DNA of 34,475 nt from a virus, in IMG/VR virus record IMGVR_UViG_3300025099_000008, positions 1-34,475 of that record. One strand, 5' to 3'. Below the pieces are notes generated by a model that did not search any database, had not been told where the DNA came from, and saw nothing but the letters and a program-made list of their open reading frames with translations. How positions within the stretch are numbered: position 1 is the stretch's first letter; each line of letters opens with the position of its first letter. A program made the position numbers and the translations under genes. This document shows, piece after piece, positions 9,180-16,074 of the stretch.

Positions 9180-10883
9180 ATGACTATTAGTTTATCAGAC
9201 AATACACCGCGTATATCATATACGGTAAATGAGGGTGCAACTCAGACAGCATTTACTGTGCCATTTGAGTTTTTTGCTGAAGCTGATCTTAACTTCTATG
9301 TAGATGGTACTAAGAAAACTTTAACAACACACTACACAATATCAGGTGGTAATGGCTCTACTGGCACTATAAATACTACATCTGGTAATACTGTAACTGG
9401 TGCAAGTGGTGGAAGCACCGTTGTTATTACAAGAAGCATTGCTTTATCAAGAACAACAGACTTTCCAGTATCAGGTTCGTTTGCTATAGATACCCTTAAT
9501 ACTGAACTAGATAGATTTGTTGCTATTCAAGCTGACAATGACGATACAATTGATCGAGCATTACACTTAGCGGATTCTGATACAGCAGTAAGTATGGAAT
9601 TACCTCTTGTTGCAGTAAGAAAAGGAACTGTTCTAGGTTTTAATGCAAGCACTGGTGCAGCAGAAGTTGGCCCTACTATAGCTAATGTTAACTCTCTCTC
9701 TGCAATTACAGCTAATATAAACACAACAGCAGGTATAGCGGCTAATGTTACAACTGTTGCTGGTATAGCTAGTAATGTAACAACGGTTGCAGGAGTCGCT
9801 AGTAATGTAACGACTGTTGCAGGTATTGCAAGTAATGTTACTGCGGTTGCGGCAGATGCTACTGACATTGGAGCGGTTGCTGGAAAAGCTACAGAGATAG
9901 GAAGACTCGGAACAAGTGAATCTGTTACTGCTCTTGGAGTTTTAGGAACAACTGCGGCGGTTGCTGATATGGCAATACTTGGAACGTCAGCAATTGTTGA
10001 AGATTTATCATTGTTAGGTACTGCGGCAGTTGTAGAAGATATGTCTCTCTTAGCAACAAGCGCAGTTATAGAAGACATGGGTTTATTGGCAACGTCGGCA
10101 GTCATTGAAGATATGGGTTTACTAGCCACATCTGCGGTAATTGAAGATATGGGATTACTTGCAACAAGTGCGGTCATTGAAGATATGGGCTTGCTTGCTA
10201 CGAGTGCAGTTATCGAGGACATGGGTTTACTAGCAACGAGTGCAAATGTTACCGCAATGGGTAATTTAGGAACAAGCGCAAATGTTACTGCAATGGCGGC
10301 TCTAAGCGCATCGGCAGTTATTACAGACATGGCAATGTTGGCAACCTCAGATATTATTGCTGACATGGCGTTGCTTGCTAATGCAGATGTTATTTCTGAT
10401 ATGAATACTTTGGCAACAACGGATATTATTTCAGACATAAATACACTTGCAACATCCGCTATTGTAGAAGATTTAAATCTTTTAGCTACTAGTTCAGTTA
10501 TTGCAGATATGGCTTCACTTGCTGGTTCTGGTGCTAATCCAAATATAACAAGTGTAACTGCCTCTGGCGCAGTGACTGCTGGGTCATTTGTTATTGGAAG
10601 TGCAAACATAAGTGAAGCGGAACTAGAAACAATTGATGGCATTACTGCTGGAACGGTAGCGGCAAGCAAGGCTGTAGTTGTTGACGCGAATAAGGATGCT
10701 AGTTCGTTTAGAAATTTAACCGCAACAACTGTAAATGCTACTACGGTTGATTTAGGAAATTGGACTATCACTGAAAATAGTGGGGTTTTATATTTTGCCA
10801 CAAGTGGTACAAATAAAATGAAGCTTGACGCTTCTGGAAACTTAACAATCGTTGGCGATTTAAATGCAAATGGGAGTATGTAA
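9180..10883 (+). CDS. Tail fibre protein with T7-type N-terminal domain and 12-residue repeats
   Basis: The first ~130 residues match the T7 tail-fibre N-terminal domain family (Phage_T7_tail), which docks the fibre on the tail tube. Visible features are an opening VNEGATQTAFTVPFEFF stretch, then VITRS and an ending like DTLNTELDRFVAIQADN. A repetitive shaft follows: four 10-residue Asn-Val-Thr repeats (about 181-220), then ~16 copies of a 12-residue repeat (about 254-446), five of which are perfect (290-349). The C-terminus (about 455-567) resembles a trimeric beta-structured tip. Total length is 567 aa, like T7 gp17 (553 aa). The tip sequence is unlike T7, as expected for a different receptor. 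The start ATG at 9180 has an upstream AGAGG-like site. Confidence 0.88.
   Translation: MTISLSDNTPRISYTVNEGATQTAFTVPFEFFAEADLNFYVDGTKKTLTTHYTISGGNGSTGTINTTSGNTVTGASGGSTVVITRSIALSRTTDFPVSGSFAIDTLNTELDRFVAIQADNDDTIDRALHLADSDTAVSMELPLVAVRKGTVLGFNASTGAAEVGPTIANVNSLSAITANINTTAGIAANVTTVAGIASNVTTVAGVASNVTTVAGIASNVTAVAADATDIGAVAGKATEIGRLGTSESVTALGVLGTTAAVADMAILGTSAIVEDLSLLGTAAVVEDMSLLATSAVIEDMGLLATSAVIEDMGLLATSAVIEDMGLLATSAVIEDMGLLATSAVIEDMGLLATSANVTAMGNLGTSANVTAMAALSASAVITDMAMLATSDIIADMALLANADVISDMNTLATTDIISDINTLATSAIVEDLNLLATSSVIADMASLAGSGANPNITSVTASGAVTAGSFVIGSANISEAELETIDGITAGTVAASKAVVVDANKDASSFRNLTATTVNATTVDLGNWTITENSGVLYFATSGTNKMKLDASGNLTIVGDLNANGSM
9720..9839 (+). repeat. Four 10-residue repeats in the tail-fibre shaft
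   Basis: Four 30-nt units encode the pattern TTVAGIASNV and close variants, at residues about 181-220 of the tail fibre. The protein units are nearly identical while many third codon positions differ. Confidence 0.85.
9939..10517 (+). repeat. 12-residue (36-nt) repeat array in the tail-fibre shaft
   Basis: About 16 units of the form LLATSAVIEDMG run through residues 254-446. Units starting at residues 290, 302, 314, 326 and 338 (DNA 10047-10226) are identical at protein level but written with different synonymous codons. Flanking units have drifted. The array is coding and is not CRISPR. Confidence 0.9.
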
Positions 10884-10887
10884 TTAA

Positions 10888-11430
10888 ATGAGAGATGGGT
10901 GGCAGATGTGGCGTGGCGAAGATGGTTTTAATAAAGAACAAGTTGAAGCTGTTATTAACGCTGGCATAAAAAATCAACCCGACAAGGCAACTACATTTAA
11001 CGCGCAAAATGATGCGCGCTCAAGTCGTGTTTCTTGGGTTAATAATGAAGCCTGGATAAGAACAGCTTTGTATGAGTATATAAAAATAGCTAATAGAAAT
11101 GCTTTTAATGTGCGTGTCGAAAACTATGCTGACTTGCAATATACAGAATACCATGCCTCAGAAGAAGGTCATTATGATTGGCACACTGATGTATTCTGGG
11201 GTGAAACAAAACCATTTGATAGAAAACTAAGCATCACAGTGCAACTGTCTGACCCTTCTGATTATGAAGGTGGGGATTTTGAATTTTCAGAAGTGGAAAC
11301 ACCAGCAAATTCAAAGCAAAAAGGTACAGTATTAATATTTCCAAGTTATTTAAGTCATAGAGTTTTGCCTATTACGAGTGGTGTAAGGCGTTCTCTAGTA
11401 GCTTGGTTTGAAGGACCGAGATGGAATTAA
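10888..11430 (+). CDS. 2-oxoglutarate/Fe(II)-dependent oxygenase (PKHD-type hydroxylase)
   Basis: A 180-aa protein with the full iron-binding facial triad: H99 and D101 in DWHTDVFWG and distal H157 in FPSYLSHRV. R167 (GVRRSLVAW) is placed to bind the 2-oxoglutarate carboxylate. The family hydroxylates amino-acid side chains or small molecules using O2 and 2-oxoglutarate, and such genes are frequent in marine phages. The prolyl/PiuC-like type is the best match from the GGDFEF and HRVLP segments. It sits between the tail fibre and a collagen-like fibre full of Gly-Pro-Thr, so hydroxylation of Pro in that fibre is an attractive inference, not shown. It starts at ATG 10888, 4 nt after the fibre stop. 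Confidence 0.85.
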   Translation: MRDGWQMWRGEDGFNKEQVEAVINAGIKNQPDKATTFNAQNDARSSRVSWVNNEAWIRTALYEYIKIANRNAFNVRVENYADLQYTEYHASEEGHYDWHTDVFWGETKPFDRKLSITVQLSDPSDYEGGDFEFSEVETPANSKQKGTVLIFPSYLSHRVLPITSGVRRSLVAWFEGPRWN

Positions 11431-11461
11431 CGCTAATAGTTAGAAGTAAGGAGTAACGAAG

Positions 11462-12313
11462 ATGGCGATTAAAGTTGGTGGTACAGAGGTTATTGATGGT
11501 AGTAGAAATATTACTACCGACATTGGCACTGTTGACGGTAGAGATATAGCAACTGACGGTACAAAACTAGATACTGTTGCTACAAATGCTGATGTAACTG
11601 CAACGGCTTTAACTGCAAATGCTACTATTACTTCTGTAGCTTCAAATGATTTAGTTCCTGTCTATGATACTTCTGCAAGTGCTTGGAAAAAAGCTACTGT
11701 AGCTAACGCAGGAACATCTGGCCCAACAGGTCCAACAGGTCCAGCAGGTCCAACTGGACCGACAGGTCCAGCAGGTAGCACTGGTCCAGCGGGTCCAACA
11801 GGTCCAGCAGGAGATGATGGAAGTGATGGGGGTACTGGGCCAACAGGTCCAGCTGGGCCAGCAGGCCCAACAGGTTCAGCAGGACCAACAGGTTCTACTG
11901 GGCCAACTGGTCCAACAGGTCCAGCAGGAAGTAATGGTTCTAATGGCTCAACAGGTCCAACAGGTCCGACTGGACCTAGCGGAGGAACTGGCCCTACAGG
12001 TCCAACTGGTTCTACTGGTCCAACAGGTCCATCTGGAACACCCTCAACCAGTGCTGGCACCGTTGGTTCTTATGCCGTAGCCTATATACGTCACGACTCC
12101 AGTTCTTACCCCGTAGGCCACGGTAGTACGTGTAGTGGTGCCGATATCTTTGCAAGTAGTACTGCTGGTGCAGGCGACTTCACTGCAACTTACAGCAACC
12201 CTGTTTGGACTTACAGTGGAACTAACTTTTCGGGTACTTGGAGAAACATGGGGTTTACATCATCAAGTGGCGGTGACGGAAGTAAGAAATCGCTTTGGTG
12301 TAGAATATCATAA
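11462..12313 (+). CDS. Collagen-like fibre protein with receptor-tip-like C-terminus
   Basis: Residues 1-83 contain a phage-fibre-type head, including [16 protein letters not shown], a pattern seen in many tail-fibre shafts. Residues about 84-192 are an uninterrupted run of roughly 36 Gly-X-Y triplets dominated by Gly-Pro-Thr, Gly-Pro-Ala and Gly-Ser-Thr, predicting a collagen triple helix. Residues 193-283 form a small globular tip ending in a Trp-Cys-Arg-Ile-Ser motif, as found at the ends of marine phage fibre proteins. The start ATG at 11462 follows a strong AAGGAG. It is most likely a second receptor-binding or decorating fibre. DNA repeats inside the collagen part are nearly identical, unlike those of the tail fibre. 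Confidence 0.8.
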   Translation: MAIKVGGTEVIDGSRNITTDIGTVDGRDIATDGTKLDTVATNADVTATALTANATITSVASNDLVPVYDTSASAWKKATVANAGTSGPTGPTGPAGPTGPTGPAGSTGPAGPTGPAGDDGSDGGTGPTGPAGPAGPTGSAGPTGSTGPTGPTGPAGSNGSNGSTGPTGPTGPSGGTGPTGPTGSTGPTGPSGTPSTSAGTVGSYAVAYIRHDSSSYPVGHGSTCSGADIFASSTAGAGDFTATYSNPVWTYSGTNFSGTWRNMGFTSSSGGDGSKKSLWCRIS

Positions 12314-12326
12314 AGGATTATAAAAA

Positions 12327-12731
12327 ATGGCAATAGCAATATCAGAGTGTAGAAATGCAAAATACGTTAGAAGTGACAACTCACTTATAGACGTAGAAAT
12401 AAATCATCCTGAGTTTGGTTGGATACCTTATACAATAAACGACGATGACACAGACACAACAATAAATAATGCAAGTTTAAAAACTTTAATAGGTAGCGAC
12501 ATAGCGGCCTTTACTGGTCAAACTGACAAAAATGCAATGATAAGTCTGAGGTCTATAAGAAATGGGCTATTAGAAGGAGAAGTAGACCCAATAGTTAGTA
12601 ATCCTTTACGCTGGGATGCGTTATCAACTTCTAAACAAAATGAGTGGAAGGCTTACAGAACGGCTTTACTAGATATAACAGCTCAATCAGGCGCACCGCA
12701 AAGCGTTACCTGGCCGACAAAACCAAGTTAA
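12327..12731 (+). CDS. Tail fibre assembly-like protein
   Basis: A 134-aa acidic protein. The C-terminal ~45 residues (about 92-134) carry the pattern RWDALSTSKQNEWKAYRTAL followed by a short Pro-rich end (WPTKPS). This is typical of the phage tail-assembly-chaperone / tail-fibre-assembly family (Phage_tail_APC type) found beside fibre genes in many tailed phages. The N-terminal half is less conserved in that family. Placement directly after the two fibre genes supports a role in fibre folding or attachment. Its stop TAA overlaps the next ATG (TAATG at 12729-12733). Confidence 0.68.
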   Translation: MAIAISECRNAKYVRSDNSLIDVEINHPEFGWIPYTINDDDTDTTINNASLKTLIGSDIAAFTGQTDKNAMISLRSIRNGLLEGEVDPIVSNPLRWDALSTSKQNEWKAYRTALLDITAQSGAPQSVTWPTKPS

Positions 12732-13336
12732 TGATAAAAACTTTTACATATATAGCTTGGGCATTCTTAGCATTATTATTTTTAATGGTGCTAGTTCCTA
12801 TGGCTTACGCTGAAGGGTGTGACAGCACTACTAATGCTAATTGTATAGAGACTAATAGTAATACAACATCTTCTGTTAACTCTACTTTAAGTTCAGAAAC
12901 TACAGTTAAGTCACCTCCACCCTCAGCAATGTCACCTACAATAAATAATTCTAACTCAGACTTATGCACAGTAGGTATGTCAGGTGCAGTTCAAACACAG
13001 ATACTAGGTATTTCAATAGGTGCTACAACAAGAGATATGAACTGCGAAAGATTAAAGAACGCTAAAGTTCTCTATGATATGGGAATGAAAGTTGCAGCAG
13101 TTAGCGTACTTTGCATGGACAAGCGTGTGTTTGAAAGCATGATGAATGCTGGAACACCATGTCCATTTGATGGCCTTGTAGGTCAGCCAGCTAAAGACGC
13201 ATGGAAAAATAACCCACACTTAGTTCCTGATGCTAAGACAGGAGCAAAGGAGGAATGGGATGATGATACCAAGAACACCGCAACAGGTGCTGGTGCTGTT
13301 ATTGGTCTTTTCTTGGCCCTCTTGTTTATATTCTGA
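12731..13336 (+). CDS. Exported protein with N-terminal signal and C-terminal membrane segment
   Basis: A 201-aa protein starting at ATG 12731, chosen because it overlaps the previous stop (TAATG). A longer in-frame start would bury the signal sequence. Residues 1-28 are a signal peptide or anchor with an Ala-Tyr-Ala-type cleavage site. Residues ~30-75 are a Ser/Thr/Asn-rich linker. Residues ~80-150 are a compact domain with four conserved-looking Cys (in CTVGM, NCERL, VLCMD and PCPF), and residues ~182-201 are a hydrophobic membrane segment. I recognise similar proteins only as unnamed proteins of marine phages. It heads a run of exported proteins. Its 3' end overlaps the next gene by 77 nt. 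Confidence 0.72.
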   Translation: MIKTFTYIAWAFLALLFLMVLVPMAYAEGCDSTTNANCIETNSNTTSSVNSTLSSETTVKSPPPSAMSPTINNSNSDLCTVGMSGAVQTQILGISIGATTRDMNCERLKNAKVLYDMGMKVAAVSVLCMDKRVFESMMNAGTPCPFDGLVGQPAKDAWKNNPHLVPDAKTGAKEEWDDDTKNTATGAGAVIGLFLALLFIF

Positions 13337-14156
13337 TTACACATATGGCAGAACAAACAATGTAGCTAAGAATAAACACACTTGGAATATGACAGATGTG
13401 TTGCCACCCGAAGCAGGATTAGAAGTCCAAGGAATATTTCATAAGTATACAATAAATAAAAGTAGCAGTGCAGATTCTACAGTTTCTATTGTAAATAAGA
13501 ACAGCACCGGAACTGGTAATATATATGAAAGACACGATAACTGGGATCAGTTACCAAGCAATACTAAGATAGGATTTGATGTTGTTAATCCTTCTCTTGG
13601 CACTAAGTGGGGAAAAGGAAGTATTACAGCTAGTAATGGTGCAACACTTAGCGATGTAATAGTAGCGTACAATTATAAATTTGATCCTTGTTATATTCCA
13701 CTCTCTGATCCTAGCTGCCCTAACTTTAAAGATGCTTTGTATCAGTATCTTTTAGACAATGATCTGCTTAATAATGAGCCAGCAATAGATGATCCTTACT
13801 ATGATGAATGGGTTCAGTATCAACTAGATCGTAAGACAGAAGAACAAGAAGAAGAGCAAGCCGCAAAAGAAAAGAAAGAAGAAGAAGAACAAGAAGAATT
13901 AAAAATGGAAAGAGCATTGTCTGTTGCAGGAGCGGCAGAACAAATAGCAAATCCAACACAACAACTAGCAATGATGCAGCAAATGGCTGCGGCTGGCACA
14001 TTAGATGGTTATTATAGTGCAACTATAGAAGGTGGTAAGTATGAAGAAACAATTAAATTAGTAGATAGTACCATAAAAGATAACGGTAAAGCGTTAAGAA
14101 ATTTAAAACAGGATAAGCTCCACAAAAAAATAGTTAGATCACAATATAAAGATTAG
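13260..14156 (+). CDS. Exported protein with signal peptide and charged coiled-coil region, unknown function
   Basis: The start was set at ATG 13260, 6 nt after a strong AAGGAGG; an upstream in-frame ATG at 13230 lacks a ribosome site. This gives 298 aa. Residues 1-30 look like a signal peptide (hydrophobic VLVLLLVFSW core). Residues ~35-145 are a beta-type domain. A CYIPLSDPSCPNF segment with two Cys follows, then a very acidic/basic coiled coil of Glu, Lys and Gln (about 195-230) and an Ala/Met/Gln-rich helix. The first 77 nt overlap the upstream gene in another frame, so the signal peptide and the upstream membrane segment share DNA. No function was recognised; it may work with the secreted neighbours. 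Confidence 0.7.
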   Translation: MMIPRTPQQVLVLLLVFSWPSCLYSDYTYGRTNNVAKNKHTWNMTDVLPPEAGLEVQGIFHKYTINKSSSADSTVSIVNKNSTGTGNIYERHDNWDQLPSNTKIGFDVVNPSLGTKWGKGSITASNGATLSDVIVAYNYKFDPCYIPLSDPSCPNFKDALYQYLLDNDLLNNEPAIDDPYYDEWVQYQLDRKTEEQEEEQAAKEKKEEEEQEELKMERALSVAGAAEQIANPTQQLAMMQQMAAAGTLDGYYSATIEGGKYEETIKLVDSTIKDNGKALRNLKQDKLHKKIVRSQYKD

Positions 14157-14164
14157 GAAATGAC

Positions 14165-14659
14165 ATGAAAAAAATAGTACCATTAATATTTTTATTATCA
14201 GCAACTCCTGCAATGGCAGTTGATTCTCCCATTACAGGTCAAGTACAACCCAAGTGTTCTGTATGGACAGAAACCTCTGGTGTTTATGGACACCCCCTCC
14301 CTTACAAGCTGTCCACAGTACCAGCAGATGGTGGCGTTCCAGCTTCAATTAGAATTGATGTAGCCCAGGCAGATTATTATAAGGCAAAGTTTACACACCC
14401 TAATAGCTTTTCATCTAGTCCAACACTTAATGATGCAGTAGCATGGACAGGTAGTACAGTTGTAGGACAAGTAAGCGTCACAGCTATGAGTGGATACGAA
14501 GCCGCTAAGGTTACTTACAATAATGTAACTGAGTTTAACTTAACATTAGCTGGTAGCACTTGGTTTACTGTAGCTTCTACTGCTCAGTATGGTAGCACTA
14601 AGTCCTTACCTGCTGGTAACTACACAGCATTAATTAAAGCAGAATGTATAGCAAAGTAA
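14165..14659 (+). CDS. Secreted beta-sandwich protein, pilin/spore-coat-U-like
   Basis: A 164-aa protein with a clear signal peptide (MKKIVPLIFLLSATPAMA, cut after Ala). The mature part opens with a GQVQPKCSVWTE-type segment and closes with Cys near the C-terminus (C161). The rest is short Thr/Ser/Val beta strands. The layout resembles bacterial pilin or spore-coat-U-type subunits, with a disulfide joining the two ends, but similarity is by general pattern only. The next gene resembles a periplasmic chaperone and overlaps this one by 16 nt, strengthening the idea of a subunit-chaperone pair. An outer-surface or periplasmic location in the infected cell is inferred. Confidence 0.65.
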   Translation: MKKIVPLIFLLSATPAMAVDSPITGQVQPKCSVWTETSGVYGHPLPYKLSTVPADGGVPASIRIDVAQADYYKAKFTHPNSFSSSPTLNDAVAWTGSTVVGQVSVTAMSGYEAAKVTYNNVTEFNLTLAGSTWFTVASTAQYGSTKSLPAGNYTALIKAECIAK

Positions 14660-15018
14660 TAATAGCTGTATGTTTGTGTAGTTCGTTACACGCACATGAG
14701 ATGACACCAGCTTACCCAAAGCTGAAGTCGTCTTATGTAGAGGGTGTATCAGTAGCAAACTTAAAAATATTTAATCGCAGAAGTGATGTGTCCTGGTATG
14801 AGATAGGTGTCTTTACTGATAACTGGAAGCCAGTACCGTTTGCATCTACTGCTAATATAATAGAGGTAGGATATAATAAGAAAAAAATATTTGATGTATA
14901 CATAAGGTCAAGAGACATAGCTAAAGCTGTTTACATTTGCACTGAATCAAAAGTATTTAAAGGTAAAGAGCAGGTTACATTGATAGCTTCACGCATATGT
15001 TCTAAGATAAAAAAATGA
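14644..15018 (+). CDS. Secreted periplasmic chaperone-like or Ig-fold protein
   Basis: A 124-aa protein with a signal peptide (about 1-18, ending CSSLHA). The mature part (alternating strands such as VANLKIFNRRSD and KKIFDVYIRS, two Cys at about 98 and 119) looks like a single immunoglobulin-fold domain, weakly reminiscent of the first domain of pilus chaperones. Its ATG (14644) overlaps the end of the pilin-like gene, and its own stop overlaps the next start by ATGA, so translation is coupled on both sides. Function is unproven. Confidence 0.62.
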   Translation: MYSKVIIAVCLCSSLHAHEMTPAYPKLKSSYVEGVSVANLKIFNRRSDVSWYEIGVFTDNWKPVPFASTANIIEVGYNKKKIFDVYIRSRDIAKAVYICTESKVFKGKEQVTLIASRICSKIKK

Positions 15019-15422
15019 GAATAATATTATTAATAGTATTAGTATTATTTATCTCTGGTTGTACTGCAATAATAGCTTTGGCTGATTCTGCATCTAACTC
15101 TTTGAATCTTTCTTTACCTAACGCAAATCAAAACTTTCAAGCAGATAAGTTTAGAGCAGGGGAATTAGATTGTTCTAATGCTATAGGGTCAGCAACTAAT
15201 TGGGAGTTTGGTGTTACAGGTATTATACAAGGAAAAGATAATAGCAAACAAACTGGTGACATAGGTGTATACAGTAGGATAACAATACCTCTTGGTGCTA
15301 GGGCTAGATCAAGAATAGATTGTAATAGATTGTATGAACTAGAATTACAGAAGAAAGAACTAGAAGTATTAAAGTTACAGAAAGAAATTAATCAACTAAG
15401 AAGTTTATCATTTGAAAACTAG
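15015..15422 (+). CDS. Lipoprotein with C-terminal coiled coil
   Basis: A 135-aa protein. Residues 1-16 form a lipoprotein signal ending FISGC (lipobox, lipidated Cys16). A beta-rich middle (DIGVYSRITIPLG, with Cys at about 53 and 101) leads to a Leu/Lys/Glu/Gln heptad helix at ~105-130. The protein is expected to be anchored to the inner or outer membrane. With the following membrane-anchored coiled-coil protein it could form an outer/inner spanin-like pair, though gene order and the middle domain are not classical. It is coupled upstream by ATGA. Confidence 0.66.
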   Translation: MRIILLIVLVLFISGCTAIIALADSASNSLNLSLPNANQNFQADKFRAGELDCSNAIGSATNWEFGVTGIIQGKDNSKQTGDIGVYSRITIPLGARARSRIDCNRLYELELQKKELEVLKLQKEINQLRSLSFEN

Positions 15423-15431
15423 GAGTGTGAT

Positions 15432-15989
15432 ATGGCTGAAGTAGAAATAGCAGGAGCAAAGATAAAAGGTGGCAAGTTAATGTTACTTGTACCAATTGTT
15501 TCGGCACTTGGCGGTGGATTGTGGGGTGGCTTTGAAATTTACAAAGACTACATGGACATGAAAGGCATTATACAAAATATAAATATTAGTGCTATTAAAT
15601 CTCAGAACACACTAATCCAAACAAAACTAGATAGTGCGTTGGAGTACAGCAAAGACATTAAGAATAATCTGCGTGATGATATATTAAAGCTAGAAGGTTA
15701 CATAGATAAGATAGATAACAAGGTAGAAAAATCTTCTGAAAAAATTAAAAACACACAAGCATCAATAGATTTAATGGTAGAAAATACACTAGCTGAGATG
15801 AACCAGTTAAATAAAGATGTTAATTCTTCTCTTCGAGAAATAGAATCTTTGAATAGAGAAACAGAAAAAGATGTGCGTGATACAATGAGAGATACAGAGG
15901 AGCGCATTGATTATAATTTAAAACAATTAGAAGATAGATTAATTGAAAGATTACAAGAAGCATTAGACAATCCATTAGTAGGAAATTGA
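15432..15989 (+). CDS. Membrane-anchored coiled-coil protein
   Basis: A 185-aa protein with a short cytoplasmic head and one transmembrane segment at ~15-35 (LMLLVPIVSALGGGLWGGF). A continuous charged coiled coil of ~140 residues follows, with Ile/Leu heptads and Glu, Lys, Asp and Asn. It has the form of an inner-membrane spanin, a tethering protein or a pore partner. The coil is longer than in typical spanins. The start ATG has an AGGAG 5-9 nt upstream. It is directly followed by the metallothionein-like mini-gene. Confidence 0.68.
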   Translation: MAEVEIAGAKIKGGKLMLLVPIVSALGGGLWGGFEIYKDYMDMKGIIQNINISAIKSQNTLIQTKLDSALEYSKDIKNNLRDDILKLEGYIDKIDNKVEKSSEKIKNTQASIDLMVENTLAEMNQLNKDVNSSLREIESLNRETEKDVRDTMRDTEERIDYNLKQLEDRLIERLQEALDNPLVGN

Positions 15990-15990
15990 C

Positions 15991-16074
15991 ATGACTTGTA
16001 AATGCGGAGATAAATGTATATGCAAAGAATCATGCGCTTGTATAGACAAGTGTATTTGTAAGGAAAGAAAGTGA
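15991..16074 (+). CDS. 27-aa metallothionein-like protein with four CxC repeats
   Basis: An ATG at 15991 opens a 27-codon gene ending in TGA at 16072-16074. Eight of 27 residues are Cys, set as four evenly spaced Cys-X-Cys pairs at 3/5, 9/11, 15/17 and 21/23, a 6-residue repeat with Lys, Asp and Glu between. There are no aromatic residues and no hydrophobic core, as in metallothioneins; size and spacing recall fungal copper metallothioneins. A TAGGAA site lies ~8 nt upstream. The stop overlaps the GTG start of the metallophosphoesterase (GTGA at 16071-16074), a classical coupling arrangement, so it is very likely translated. Metal binding (Zn, Cu or Cd) is inferred; supplying metal to the next enzyme or detoxification are both possible. 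Confidence 0.75.
   Translation: MTCKCGDKCICKESCACIDKCICKERK

Noticed and set aside
9939-10517. A regular 36-base repeat that could suggest a CRISPR array
   Set aside because: Repeats are adjacent without spacers, differ at synonymous positions and lie in a coding frame.
9527-10801. A 424-codon open frame on the minus strand
   Set aside because: It is the mirror of the tail-fibre repeats; its product is a low-complexity Ala/Val/Ser string with no ribosome site, and the plus frame has clear T7-fibre homology.
11662-12060. Gly-Pro-Val and Leu-rich open frames opposite or alongside the collagen gene
   Set aside because: They arise from the repetitive DNA of the Gly-X-Y region; no start signals.
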